Of a stretch of DNA of 64,000 nucleotides, positions 44,615 through 56,000 are shown in pieces. Origin of the DNA: Filosporella fistucella (taxonomy: Eukaryota; Ascomycota; Leotiomycetes; Helotiales); assembly GCA_030077755.1 (NCBI GenBank), contig JAQJZZ010000008.1, positions 4,340,001 to 4,404,000 on the forward strand, read 5' to 3'. The position numbers and the translations under genes are program-made. The notes under the pieces were generated by a model. The model had not been told where the DNA came from and searched no databases. It saw only the letters and a list, made by a program, of their open reading frames with translations. How positions within the stretch are numbered: position 1 is the first letter of the stretch; each line of letters starts with the position of its first letter.

Positions 44615-46294
44615 GGTGGGTGGTACGTTCTTTCCACCCCAAAAGTCCGACTGTAACGTTGCAGCCTCAATCTCGATCTAATTCGCATTAGTTGTCGAGC
44701 TTCATAGCCATATAAGAGAAGGCTGGCGCATACCTGGTCAATAAAATCATTGCGCAAGTGCTATGGTGGTCATAACATTTTGCTCATGTTGATCTTTAGC
44801 AAAGCACTTTGAACTTTGTAGTTAAGATAGTTTGGAAGAGTGTTTGGGTGACTTAAGAGGAGGATTGAAATGGAGTGGTTTCGTCTCTTTTAGCGCCTCG
44901 TCTTTATTCCGCTTTTTAGCATTAACATTTCAGGAGAGCCAGTCACGGGGTTCAAGACTAGCCATCGAGTTTTGATCTGTCGTATAGTCTCTGCAATCTT
45001 GACAGTTTGCATCTTTGCCATTGGACCGGAAATCTTTCAAGGGTTAGCGTAGTTCTAACTCGTTGGAACAGAAATCAATAATATCCCAGATGTTGTGTTG
45101 CACATTACTACTCATAATGTGCTTCGAGCTAATTGTCCCAGATTGGTTAGAAGGGTGACTGAGGAAGTTTTGGAAGATCTTTTGTATATTGTAATTTGTA
45201 GGACGTAATAGTTTATTGTCTACATTTCTCTTTTCACCAAGACTTATAGCGGTCGATCCAATAATATGTCAAAGAAGGTTAATTGGATGTAATTAAATTG
45301 AACATTTGGACCTGTAAACATAAACTATTCTACGCATTGGCATATCCAAGCTATAGCAAAATTGAAGGAAATGATATCGAAGCGCTATATACGCAGGGAA
45401 AGCATATTGGAAAGACCCAATCCTAATACGATCTTGATACATTTCTCTTCTGCCCAAACTCCTTGTAAAAGTAAAGTAATGGGTAAGACAAAGAGCTCTA
45501 TAGTATATCTACGATATCCAATAATTTAAAGCAATAGTGAAGGTTAGGCAGGATTAGACCTTGACACTTTGATGCAGCCGTTATAGGATTAAGAAATCGG
45601 CCATATGTTCAACAGTTGATTTGGAATTTGGTTTCCAATTATTTGATCACAAAATATGCAAACGAGCAACTGCGCTTGTTCTGATAATTGCTGTGACATT
45701 TGCTTGTCTGTTTTAGCAAAGCAGACACGTATCAAAGGCCCCTCGATGCAATTTTTGTGATCCGGTTTTTAATATTTGTGTTGTCGATTTACTCTTTTAT
45801 TCACTGCTCAGATGTTGATGTCAACATTTCAACAAATGAGGGATGGTCACTTAGATAGGCGGAATTATACGGCATACACTTGGACAACAAGTTGTGGATG
45901 ACAAGAGTAAAGTACATGCTCCTACCTGGGCGTCTTCTGCAATAATCAGAATGGTTTGCATCGACCTCGATCTCATTTCGAGACAATTGCATGATGGTCG
46001 TTTCGCAGCCTGAGTATTGCGCTGAACCAACTTTCGAATGTTTTCAACAAAAGGCCATTGATATTCCTCGCTGGCATCGAAACTAGAGTTGCAACCCTTG
46101 CGGACACTCCGAAAGAAGTTTGACTGGTTATGGAGCCTCGTGTTGAGAGATGGTGAGAAGAAGCCTTGCAAGGGAGAAACAAAATTATGATACAAATTAC
46201 AATGCTCTACCCCAAACTAATTTACACCGGCGCCGTCCTTATACTTAGACAAATGTATCTTCTATACCACCGCTCGATTCAACAAACGCTATAT
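44615..46294. other. AT-rich gene-poor stretch before SEC16
   Basis: About 1.7 kb without a supported gene. The part 45.1-45.8 kb is strongly AT-rich. The frame at 45851-46195 (minus) has no domain. Confidence 0.45.
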
Positions 46295-49200
46295 CTACGT
46301 CCCCTTATCCCCCATAACATCAACGTAACCCCTTCCCTTCTTCTTGGCCGCCTTCTTGGCAGCAGCTCCCTTCCTAGGTACTGCAGGCCCAAGTAAATCA
46401 TCAATACTACTGGCATTACTCATGCTTGTGCTAGGTCTGCTTGGAGGAGCAGAAGGAGGACCGGAACCACCAGGACCAATACTACCGTTGCTGGCCGTCC
46501 TAGCCATAGCAGGGGCACTCAGGCCACTGAATGGCTGTAGAGGAGGTTCTGAAGGGCCATCAGTGTGCGGTGCGCTTTCACTCACAGCTCTCTGGGCCAT
46601 CATTGGTGGTGCACCCATGGAAGGACGAGGAGCACTGGTTGGTGGTCCGCTTGCTGTGCGAGGAGGACCTGCACGAGGAGGTGGAGGAGTGGCACTTTTA
46701 GCTTCTGTTTGTTCGGCACCGGCTTTCTTATTGACCCATCGTTTGAGATCAGGGTCGTAGACGAATGAAGATGCCTCGCCGAGTTTCGCTCGGATGGGCT
46801 TGTTGGGATTGGCTCCCATGTCGGTAGATTCTTTCTTCGAGCCGCCAAACCAGCCGCCGAGACCCCAGCCTTTCTTTGCAGGTGCTGCATCTTTCGATTT
46901 TTGAGCTGTAAATGTTAGTGTTGTCAGAGGAAGGAGAATTGATTGCTTACCATCGGCTTCAGCCGCCTTCCGGAACGCCTCATCAGCCTCCCGGTCCTTC
47001 TCTGCCTTTGTCTTTTCCTGAGTTGATGGTGCAGCTTTGAGAGCAGGAATATCGTCCTCGTCATCATCCATAAATGACTTCTTCTTGGGTCTTGTATCAA
47101 TAGGCGAATCAGGCTCATCATTTGAGGGTTGATATGGTTCATAACCCCCAGATGATGGCGGTTCGTAACCATTGGATGCGGCTGGCTCATACCCACTCGA
47201 GCTTGGAGGCCCGTAACCGCTAGGAGGCTCGTAACCATTTGATGGAGCTTCGAAGGTTTGACCATATGATGACGAGGGTGGGGTTCGTTCATATGCAGGG
47301 GCGGAGGGTGCTTCTCCGGGTCTTACTACGGCAAAACTGTCCATTGACTCATATGGAGAAGCGTTGTTCCCGGATGGAGTGTATGTCGATTGAGGGGTGA
47401 AACTTGAGCTTGTTTGTGGGGTGTAAATGCTGGCTGGATTCGTGGGCTGAGAGTTTGGTCGGTAATCAGACATCTGTCTCTGTGGTTCAAATCGTCGGTA
47501 CTCATTGGATGAGCGCTCCTCAAGTGAAGCTCTTGGCTGTGATCCATACGAAGAGGACTGTAGGTCTTGAGCTGCACCGCCATACGACGAACCAGGTGCA
47601 TATCTTGAATTTGTCTGGGTAATCGGTACTGGAGTGGCACCATTGATGACCAGGCCACCATTATATGCACCATATATATCAGCATTCGAAGGCGACCTGC
47701 TGATAGTCGGAGTACCGCCAGCAATTCTAGCAAATGGCCCGACTTCGGTGGTATTGGTCGTACTTGAGCCTGCTGTAGGAGCCTCTGCTTCTTCGCCCGC
47801 AACAAACTTATTGAAAGTCGCCCAGACAGATCCCTTAGCTTTGTCAATGCTGGGTTTCGAGATCCACGATGACGTTCCATCTTTGGGCGACTGCTTCAAT
47901 CGTTTGCCTAGGTCATCGAGTTCCGATACTAGGAGGTTGTGGTGATAAGGAGATCTCTTTGTCTGAGCAGTGATTGAGTTGACAATGGCTTCGCAATATT
48001 GCAACGCCTTGTCTCGGAATCCATACTCGGCCAAAATCTTAGCATGCTGCAATTTGTAGACTGCAAGATGTGGATTGGACAAAACAATTGCGGTTGGGTT
48101 GGAAAGTGACATCCCATACTCGAAAACCTCACTCAGGAGGATGGGCTCCATTTCCCTGTCAAAGTCATAAGGTTGTCGAAGATGATCGGATCCGACAAGG
48201 ACAATGCTTGACTGTGCATCATCGATACCACCAAATATTGAAAGGCTTCGGGCGAACAAGAAGCAGATATGAGCCGCCTCTGCTCGCCCGTATCCAGACA
48301 ATAACTTTCCTAGAGCATTGAGAGCCTGGCTATCATCCATACTCCTATTACTCAGGACGAGGCCTAAAGTCTCACGCCATCTATCAAGACCATCGAGGGC
48401 ATCCTTCGAAGGACCGGCAGCGTTTTTTGTGCTTACCATCTGGAAACCAGCTCTAGCTGATGGTGGCACAAGTTCGTCGATACTTTCCTCGAAATTGCCA
48501 GCGAATATCTCATACAAAGCCGCAAGCGACTCGGTGTTTTCTCCGATGTTCTTTACCTCTTTTTGTACAAACTCAGAAGCAACTTGTTTGTAAAGCTCTT
48601 TTGAGACAGTGTTTGAGATCAGCATAGCATGTGCCCAGAGTCTCTTGTCAACAGCTTCCCAGACAGCTTTTTCCCGATCGCCACGCAAAAGATGCTTTCT
48701 CAATTCATCGACCGCAGCAGGGTCCACAGCATCCGATCTTGTGGTAGACGTTGCTGAATGCGAGATACCGGATAACTCAGCACCCGTTGCATAAAGTGGT
48801 GCACTTGATCCACTTGTGCCTTCATCGTCTAGACCAGGAGAAAGTACCGCTCGAACAGCCTTATCAACAGCTGCATTCCCTTCCAGGACACCGTCATTGT
48901 CAATGAAAACCCTCAGAATCTTCCACAGAAGGATGCGCTCCTCAACACGCTTATCCTCGTGGGATAGGTTCGTTGACGTTCGTAGATATGTCGCGTTCTG
49001 CTCCAAGATCTCGATACCGGAAGTAAGCCATGTTATGACCTCCTTCTTCTTGGATTTTCCTTTGAGTGGACCGGGAAATCCACTGAGACGCTCTGGGAGA
49101 GGATCAATATCTTTGATATTCTTGATCTTGACTTCTCCCGGACTGCGAACGATCATAGGAGCTGTTTGGCTCATACCATACCTGGGTACATCGACTGGGA

Positions 49201-52200
49201 ATGAAGTCATGATCGTGCCACCGACACCCCAGGCGAATACAGGAGCTCCTCTCCACCTTTGTAATGGATCGCGCTCTCGACCATCAGTAGGTGCAATATA
49301 ATTTAGACCTTGAGAAAATCCTCTTGGTCTGCCATGTGAAGAAGTTGTGGACATTGTGGCGTAACTGTTGCTTATTTTAGGTGAAGTAGGAACTTCTACA
49401 GAGGCTGGTCGAGGGTATGGAATCGAGCCACTCATTTCCATTCTCGGTCCAGAAAATGTACTGCCTGGGGATTGCGTTTGAGATCTCTTTGGGGGTAAGA
49501 AAGCTTGCGGTACACCGTTGGAAGGCTGCTGAGGAAGATAACTGGATGGCACACGTTTCGGAGGTGATGCAACAGATCTTGAAGAAAGACCTTGCGGAGG
49601 CGGGGGCGTTTGAACGGCTCTGGTATATTGTGAGTTCTGCAGTGCTGGTGGTGGACCCTGTTGACTTTGTAGATCGCCATAATTCCTTACTGCTGAAGGT
49701 GAGGTGGGCTCGTTTTCATCGACTTCACGAGTTGGGGGAAGGTGATGTTGTCTGAGGCTAGACTCATATCCAGACGAGCTGCTTCGTCTGTCAAAACTTG
49801 CGCTTTCCGAGTGAGTACCATACGACCGTCCATCTTGACTCCGCTCGAAGTGTGCCAATGGACTTGATGTTCTGGGCTGATGCGGAAGTACCGGGGCAGA
49901 TTGAGGGGTTGGATTGACAGGCGAGCTATAAGATGGTGTGTGTTGTCTTGGATTAGGGGGTGCTGGAGAGTATCGAGAATTTGCAACTGGAGGAGGTATA
50001 TTTTGTGGAGGTGGGGCAGGGGAATATCGAGAAGCCACAGCTGGAACAGGAACGTTGCCTGTTGGTAGAGAAGCATATGGGCTAACTCTTTCAGGTGCAA
50101 CCAAACCTGAAGAGGGAGGTTGGACTGGATGTTGCTGCATAGGGGGTTGGACGGGGTGTTGTTGCACAGGTGGAGAATACGGTGTTCTAGCTGGTCCTGG
50201 TGGTGGTGGCATGGTTCCCTGTTGAGCGTACGGGCTCAATGCAGGAGATGATAAACCACTTGTGTGATGTCTAACGGCTGGTCTGGGCTTCGCAGTCATT
50301 GGGAGCTCTTCAAAAAAGCCACTTTGTGATTTTCTCACAGTCTTGGGCGGTTGTGATGCTGTCGGGGGAGTCGGTTGGGCTGGAGCCTGTGGGAACGAGT
50401 GGCTGATAGGAGGTGAGAGACTTGAATTCGAGCCTCGCGACGGTGGAGTTTGTGCATTCATGCTGGAACTTCTCGGGGGAGCAATGTTTGGCGGGGGTTG
50501 CCTATTCATATGTTGCATGCTCACTCGTTTCCTTGGCTTTACAATCTCCATCGGAAGATCATATGGGGAATGATAACCACCCTTTGCTTTGTCCACAAAA
50601 CTTTGGGCTTTAGGTAGCTCTGGCCGTTGCTGCTGTGGAAATCCCGACACGGCTTGTGCCATGTATGGCGATGGCACCGCAGTTGGAGTGGTTGCAGCGG
50701 TTCTCGAGAGATCGGTCAATAATGGTCCAGATGGCGCATAATTGTTGTTCGTTGAAGCTGTTGCGGTCGTTGCACCAGCTGGAAGATAACGACTACCGCC
50801 ACTACTTCCTGGGCGCACGGCACCTGTAAGGTTATCGAATCCTACTGTATGGCCATTTGAGGTTTTCACGGGTGCAGGAGCTGGAGGGCTCGTTTGTTGT
50901 GAGAAAAGATTAGAGGAATTTTGGTCGTCATCTTCCAGAAAGCCTTCATCATCACTGCCAAATAATGCTGCAGGATCCAGAGCGTTCCCTTCCGATGCAA
51001 TTTCATCGTCATCTGGCAAAAGCTCGTCGTCCTCATCGTCTAAGAATTCGTCGCCTGCTAATGCCGCTTTCCATTTTGCTGCAAGATCTCCGTCGCCTGA
51101 ATCCATGGCTAAGTTTGCAAGGTTTTCTGGCTGACCATGGATGGCAGCATTGGGGTCCCCGAATACCTGAGATAAAACTGTGCTAGCTGAAACTGCAATT
51201 CCACCGCCTGTAGCTCTATCTAAGGAGCCCTGGGAGCTTTCAACATTTTCCTCTTCTATCACATCTTCGTGGAGTTGGGTATGCGATGGCATATTTAAAG
51301 AATCCATCACTTGCATTGTTGATTTTCGTTCCAATCCAGGGGGTTTTGCAGTAACGGTCGGCTCAGGATTGGCAGCACGAGCAAAGAAGTCTTCTTCATC
51401 ACCGTGGTCGTCCATGAATGCGGTCTGATTTGGGTTCGTGCCCTCCAATTCATTCCCTTCTTGCTGAACCAGAGGAAGACCTTCTTCGAAACGTGCCTCC
51501 AGCTCTTCATCATCTTCCTGGCGAACGTCGCCCCCGTATACTTGTCCGCAATTCACCGAGTCGTGATCGCTCGTTTCTTGTGGTTCAGCCCGGAGAAAAT
51601 CCTCTTGCTTCTGGGCTGTTTGCTGACTGAAAAAGTCATCCTTAAAGTTATCGTCCTCTGCTCCAAAGAGATCGCGCGGTTCCTGCTCGACTTCGTGCAT
51701 GATATCTTCTGCCTGTGTTTGTGCCAGAGGTTCAGGATGGAGCACTGCTGACGAATGCGCTGGGGGCACTTGGGGAAAAGAATTCGTCCTGTCGGACTTT
51801 GCCATCAGTTTGAAGGGATCGGTGTCTATCCGTTGAAGATTCCATTCTGGATCGACCTCGTCGTCCTCTCCCCAATTGACTTCTTCGGATACGGTCCTAG
51901 CAAAAGACATTGTACTGAGGTGTTTGCTTTCGTTGGTGGGACCTTCTGATGGGAAATCGGCTTTATCATTTTCCAGTTCTTCTGAGTGCTCTATACCATT
52001 GTGCAAAGGGCTCTCGTCCAGCTCAACACCACCGGGACTTGCGAGAGATGCCTCGAGGGCGTCACGCAGGTTCGTCAGCTGGAGATGATCGTCGTTGTCC
52101 TCTATCGAGGGCACTTCATTTTCTGCCACACTCTCCAAACTCTCTGACTGTTCTACTTGTGATATGGGCGCATCTTCCGGCTTGATGGACTCAGGTGGAG

Positions 52201-52315
52201 CACCGGGCATTGTACCGGACTGAAATGGCTCGTTCGCTTTCGTCGCAATCAAATCGATTTGTGCATTCGGCATAAATGCAGGATGCCATGATGCATCTGA
52301 GATCTTGGAAGGCAT
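46295..52315 (-). CDS. sec16: Sec16, COPII coat assembly scaffold
   Basis: Two exons (52315-46951 and 46905-46295) give 1,991 residues. The 45-nt intron (GTAAGC, CACTAAC, TTACAG) is a multiple of three without a stop, so the frame looks continuous. ATG 52315 (MPSKISDASWHPAFMPN) matches the fungal start. A long acidic, disordered N-terminal half has Pro/Gln-rich repeats (QQHPVQPPMQQHPVQPP). At about residue 1020 begins the central conserved domain (APVFAWGVGGTIMTSFP, YGMSQTAPMIVRSPG). Residues about 1200-1460 form the Sec23-binding ACE1 domain (LRKHLLRGDREKAVWEAVD, AEAAHICFLFARS). A GYEPP-rich segment (about 1690-1740) and the short basic-Pro C-terminus (KKGWGLGGWFGGSKKE) follow. Known role: organises ER exit sites and COPII budding. 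Divergent from NEO1. Confidence 0.95.
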   Translation of the reverse strand: MPSKISDASWHPAFMPNAQIDLIATKANEPFQSGTMPGAPPESIKPEDAPISQVEQSESLESVAENEVPSIEDNDDHLQLTNLRDALEASLASPGGVELDESPLHNGIEHSEELENDKADFPSEGPTNESKHLSTMSFARTVSEEVNWGEDDEVDPEWNLQRIDTDPFKLMAKSDRTNSFPQVPPAHSSAVLHPEPLAQTQAEDIMHEVEQEPRDLFGAEDDNFKDDFFSQQTAQKQEDFLRAEPQETSDHDSVNCGQVYGGDVRQEDDEELEARFEEGLPLVQQEGNELEGTNPNQTAFMDDHGDEEDFFARAANPEPTVTAKPPGLERKSTMQVMDSLNMPSHTQLHEDVIEEENVESSQGSLDRATGGGIAVSASTVLSQVFGDPNAAIHGQPENLANLAMDSGDGDLAAKWKAALAGDEFLDDEDDELLPDDDEIASEGNALDPAALFGSDDEGFLEDDDQNSSNLFSQQTSPPAPAPVKTSNGHTVGFDNLTGAVRPGSSGGSRYLPAGATTATASTNNNYAPSGPLLTDLSRTAATTPTAVPSPYMAQAVSGFPQQQRPELPKAQSFVDKAKGGYHSPYDLPMEIVKPRKRVSMQHMNRQPPPNIAPPRSSSMNAQTPPSRGSNSSLSPPISHSFPQAPAQPTPPTASQPPKTVRKSQSGFFEELPMTAKPRPAVRHHTSGLSSPALSPYAQQGTMPPPPGPARTPYSPPVQQHPVQPPMQQHPVQPPSSGLVAPERVSPYASLPTGNVPVPAVASRYSPAPPPQNIPPPVANSRYSPAPPNPRQHTPSYSSPVNPTPQSAPVLPHQPRTSSPLAHFERSQDGRSYGTHSESASFDRRSSSSGYESSLRQHHLPPTREVDENEPTSPSAVRNYGDLQSQQGPPPALQNSQYTRAVQTPPPPQGLSSRSVASPPKRVPSSYLPQQPSNGVPQAFLPPKRSQTQSPGSTFSGPRMEMSGSIPYPRPASVEVPTSPKISNSYATMSTTSSHGRPRGFSQGLNYIAPTDGRERDPLQRWRGAPVFAWGVGGTIMTSFPVDVPRYGMSQTAPMIVRSPGEVKIKNIKDIDPLPERLSGFPGPLKGKSKKKEVITWLTSGIEILEQNATYLRTSTNLSHEDKRVEERILLWKILRVFIDNDGVLEGNAAVDKAVRAVLSPGLDDEGTSGSSAPLYATGAELSGISHSATSTTRSDAVDPAAVDELRKHLLRGDREKAVWEAVDKRLWAHAMLISNTVSKELYKQVASEFVQKEVKNIGENTESLAALYEIFAGNFEESIDELVPPSARAGFQMVSTKNAAGPSKDALDGLDRWRETLGLVLSNRSMDDSQALNALGKLLSGYGRAEAAHICFLFARSLSIFGGIDDAQSSIVLVGSDHLRQPYDFDREMEPILLSEVFEYGMSLSNPTAIVLSNPHLAVYKLQHAKILAEYGFRDKALQYCEAIVNSITAQTKRSPYHHNLLVSELDDLGKRLKQSPKDGTSSWISKPSIDKAKGSVWATFNKFVAGEEAEAPTAGSSTTNTTEVGPFARIAGGTPTISRSPSNADIYGAYNGGLVINGATPVPITQTNSRYAPGSSYGGAAQDLQSSSYGSQPRASLEERSSNEYRRFEPQRQMSDYRPNSQPTNPASIYTPQTSSSFTPQSTYTPSGNNASPYESMDSFAVVRPGEAPSAPAYERTPPSSSYGQTFEAPSNGYEPPSGYGPPSSSGYEPAASNGYEPPSSGGYEPYQPSNDEPDSPIDTRPKKKSFMDDDEDDIPALKAAPSTQEKTKAEKDREADEAFRKAAEADGKQSILLPLTTLTFTAQKSKDAAPAKKGWGLGGWFGGSKKESTDMGANPNKPIRAKLGEASSFVYDPDLKRWVNKKAGAEQTEAKSATPPPPRAGPPRTASGPPTSAPRPSMGAPPMMAQRAVSESAPHTDGPSEPPLQPFSGLSAPAMARTASNGSIGPGGSGPPSAPPSRPSTSMSNASSIDDLLGPAVPRKGAAAKKAAKKKGRGYVDVMGDKGT

Positions 52316-53004
52316 CGCGAGTGTGTAACCTGGAGAAAAGAACTGAATACTGATGCCAGATGTCAGCTCTTGATCCCTTTCCACCCACCCATTCCTTTCC
52401 CCTTTTGATCCGGAAGGTCATTCCGAGTTAGTCACAACTCTGTGAGAATTCACTTACTTATACAAAAGTATCCGCTAAAAGACAAACAAATTAAGTAGTG
52501 AAGAGAGCATGCAAAACTGAAGCCATCTGCTGCAGTGGTAATGAGTTCATGGGAATCTGATCAGGGCCAGTCTTGACATGTCGCGACGGGACGAGGCGAG
52601 GTTGAGGCCAGCTTTCGTTTTATGGTGGTCGGTTCAGGCCAGATTGGTAATTGAGCGCCGAGGTACCACAGAATTTATATTGCAGATTGAAAAGGCAAGA
52701 CCATTAAGAGTAGGTGCGGAAACTTCAGTTCAGATTTTGAAATTCCTTTGAATCTATGACACTTTTTGAAATACACTACTTTTATTGATCGATATTTTAC
52801 TTTTCCTGCCGACCAGATCCCCCCTAATTAGAAAACGCTCTACGGTCGTCAGTTCCTACCAGCATCACTCCACAATATTCAACGCGTGTCAACGGCCTGT
52901 GGCTGAGACAGACAGGCAAGGCTGCAATCCCAGATATCTGTACATATTGAACCACCAAGAACTTCCTTCTTCCCTCCATAATTCCTCCACCGCATCAATG
53001 AGGC
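52316..53004. promoter_or_regulatory. SEC16-NEO1 divergent promoter
   Basis: The 689 nt between the two start codons hold no gene. The pair is transcribed away from a shared region and both genes act in membrane traffic. An ATG at 52998 overlaps the NEO1 start (listed separately). Confidence 0.6.
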
Positions 53005-53057
53005 ATGTCTTCGAAGGCATTTCATCAACCAGATGCAGCAGCCTCTCCTGTGGATGA
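52998..53057 (+). promoter_or_regulatory. upstream ATG overlapping the NEO1 start
   Basis: ATG 52998 opens a 19-codon frame (MRHVFEGISSTRCSSLSCG) that ends at 53057, beyond the NEO1 ATG at 53005 and in another frame. It has T at -3 (weak context), so most scanning ribosomes may pass it. It could dampen NEO1 translation. Confidence 0.35.
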
Positions 53058-56000
53058 TTCGGACTCTGACCTCGACCTTGACATTCAGGAGCTGGACCCT
53101 ATCACCACTTCCAGTCCTTCCGGCCCCCCTCGCAACGAGCGCAAACCACAAGAAGAGCGGAAGACGGCCCATATACCGTTAAGAAATCTGCGGATGAGTG
53201 GGTTGAGAGGATTAGGGAAACGAAATCGAGGCTATGGAGATTTGGGAAGTGACAGAAATACGAATAATGAGGACTTACACGGCCTTTTGAGTGATGAACC
53301 TGGATTTGATGGCGCAAACAGGAACTCAGCGGGCAGTCTTGCCGAAGAAGACGCCTCTTTGCTGGCAGGAGGTGGGCACCGTCGAAGGGGAAGTGATGCT
53401 TTCAATAAATTAGGATCTCACCTACGGCTTCCCAGCTTTCTTTCCACATCCTCAGCTCAAGCTGCTCCGGACAACGCGGAAGACCAGGAGGAAGAGCACG
53501 ACCCTGCCTCCTCAAGAACGATATCTGTTGGCGCACCCCAATCCACACGTTTCCCTCCCAATGCTGTCTCAAATGCGAAATATACCCCATGGAGTTTCTT
53601 ACCTCGAACCTTGTATAACGAATTCTCTTTTTTCTTCAATATGTACTTTTTGCTCGTGGCACTTTCGCAAGCGATTCCCCCTTTACGAATAGGATACCTC
53701 TCGACTTACATTGTACCATTGATTTTTGTTTTATCGATAACCCTGGGGAAGGAAGCGTTTGATGATATTGGGAGGAGGAAGAGAGATTCTGAGGCCAACT
53801 CAGAAGGATATACAGTCCTTTGTTTCGACAAACCGGGTATGAGTAATACGGACCGATACCAAGCTAGAAAGAAGTCAAAATCAAAGGCCGCTGGAAATAG
53901 ACGATTACTGGTGGAGGCTGATAGGTTGTCAGATATACAAGAGGAAGAGGGGCATGCGGAAAGTCTGGGAAGGCAACCAACCTCCGAGGTTCGGGAGGTA
54001 ATTCGAAAGTCCCGAGAATTGAAAGTCGGAGATGTCTTGAAGTTGGGGAAAGATCAACGAGTTCCAGCAGATGTTGTGATTCTAAAAAGTTATACCAATG
54101 AAACCACTGTAGTGGAGGAAACCGTTGTAGCGGCCTCAGATCTTCTACTCGTTGAGCCTATCTCGGATCCAGCTATCGATCAAACTGCTTCTACTGTGGC
54201 GGAAGGCCTCGAATCCACATCAGAACTGGGAAACACCCCTGCTGCTGATGCACAAGGTGTTGGGGAGACATTTATTCGGACTGACCAGTTGGATGGAGAG
54301 ACGGACTGGAAGCTCCGATTGGGATCACAACTTACTCAAAGTTTGGATCCATCTGAGTTTGTTCGTCTACGTCTGATCGCCGGGAAGCCAGACAAGAAAG
54401 TGAACGAATTTATCGGGACGGTCGAGCTATTACCCAAGGCAAGCTCAGGCTATGATCCCTACTTGCCAAAACGTTCTCCTCTGAGCAATGAGATTGCTGA
54501 GGAACTCCCATCAAGTGCGAACTCTGCTCCTCTAACTATCGATAATACCGCCTGGTGCAATACTGTGCTTGCCTCCAATGCTACCACCTTGGCTGTCATT
54601 GTGTATACTGGCCCACAAACTCGATCAGCCCTCTCAACTTCACCATCCCGTTCCAAAACTGGTCTACTGGAATATGAAATAAACTCCTTGACCAAGATCT
54701 TGTGCGCTCTTACACTGACATTGTCCATTGTACTCGTTGCTTTGGAAGGGTTCGAGCATGTGGAAGGTGTGAAGTGGTACGTCAAGATCATGAGATTCTT
54801 GGTTCTTTTCTCGACAATTGTACCTATTAGTTTGAGGGTAAATTTAGATATGGGCAAGAGTGTTTACTCTTGGTTCATTCAACGTGACCCTGGGATTGTC
54901 GGGGCTGTTGTCAGAACCAGTACCATACCAGAAGAACTAGGACGAATAGAATATCTACTCAGTGACAAAACCGGAACGTTGACACAGAACGAAATGGAGA
55001 TGAAGAAGATCCATGTCGGGACGGTTTCTTATGCAAATGAAGCAATGGACGAAGTTGCTTCGTACATAAAACAGGGATTTTCAGTTCCAGTATCAACAGA
55101 TTCTCCGCCGATTCTCATCACCCCTTCCTCAACATTCATGGCGACGACAACAGTTACAGCTACAAGAACAAGAAGGGAAATTGGATCACGTGTTCGAGAC
55201 GTCGTCCTTGCCCTGGCCATTTGCCACAATGTCACTCCCACCATCGAGGAAGAGAATGGTCAAATTATTACTTCCTATCAGGCATCCTCGCCTGATGAGA
55301 TAGCAATCGTGAAATGGACGGAGGCAGTTGGTCTACGTCTGATTCATCGAGATCGGAAGGGAATGCTACTTCAATCTGTGGATACAGGACGACCTGTCGT
55401 TAGGGTTCGCATTTTGGAGGTATTCCCATTCACATCGGAAGGCAAGCGAATGGGTATTATTGTACAGTTTCTTGATGGTTCAGAGGTAGCTGGGAGCAAC
55501 AACATTGAAGCCGGAGAAATTTGGTTTTACCAGAAAGGAGCTGATACTGTTATGACGTCGATCGTCGCAACGAATGACTGGCTTGATGAAGAAACTGCCA
55601 ATATGGCCCGCGAGGGCTTACGTACTTTGGTAGTCGGTCGAAAGCGACTGTCTGTACAACAATACCAGGAATTTGCATCCAACTACAAAGATGCTTCAGT
55701 CGCAATTAATGGACGAGATGCGGGAATGGCTCGAGTTGTTGGGCACTACCTAGAAAAAGACCTTGAGCTTCTTGGTGTTACTGGTGTAGAGGATAAACTT
55801 CAGAAAGACGTCAAACCTTCGCTGGAACTACTTCGCAATGCTGGCATCAAGATCTGGATGTTGACGGGTGACAAAGTAGAGACTGCTCGTTGCGTCGCTG
55901 TTTCCGCCAAGCTAGTCGCCAGAGGGCAATACATCCACACGATTGCCAAACTGAAACGAAAAGACAATGCTCAAGATCATCTCGACTTCCTTCGCGGGAA

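Noticed and set aside
46344..52185. Many plus-strand frames of 60-160 codons.
   Set aside because: They are antisense shadows of the SEC16 coding strand, whose Pro/Ser/Gln-rich composition keeps other frames open.
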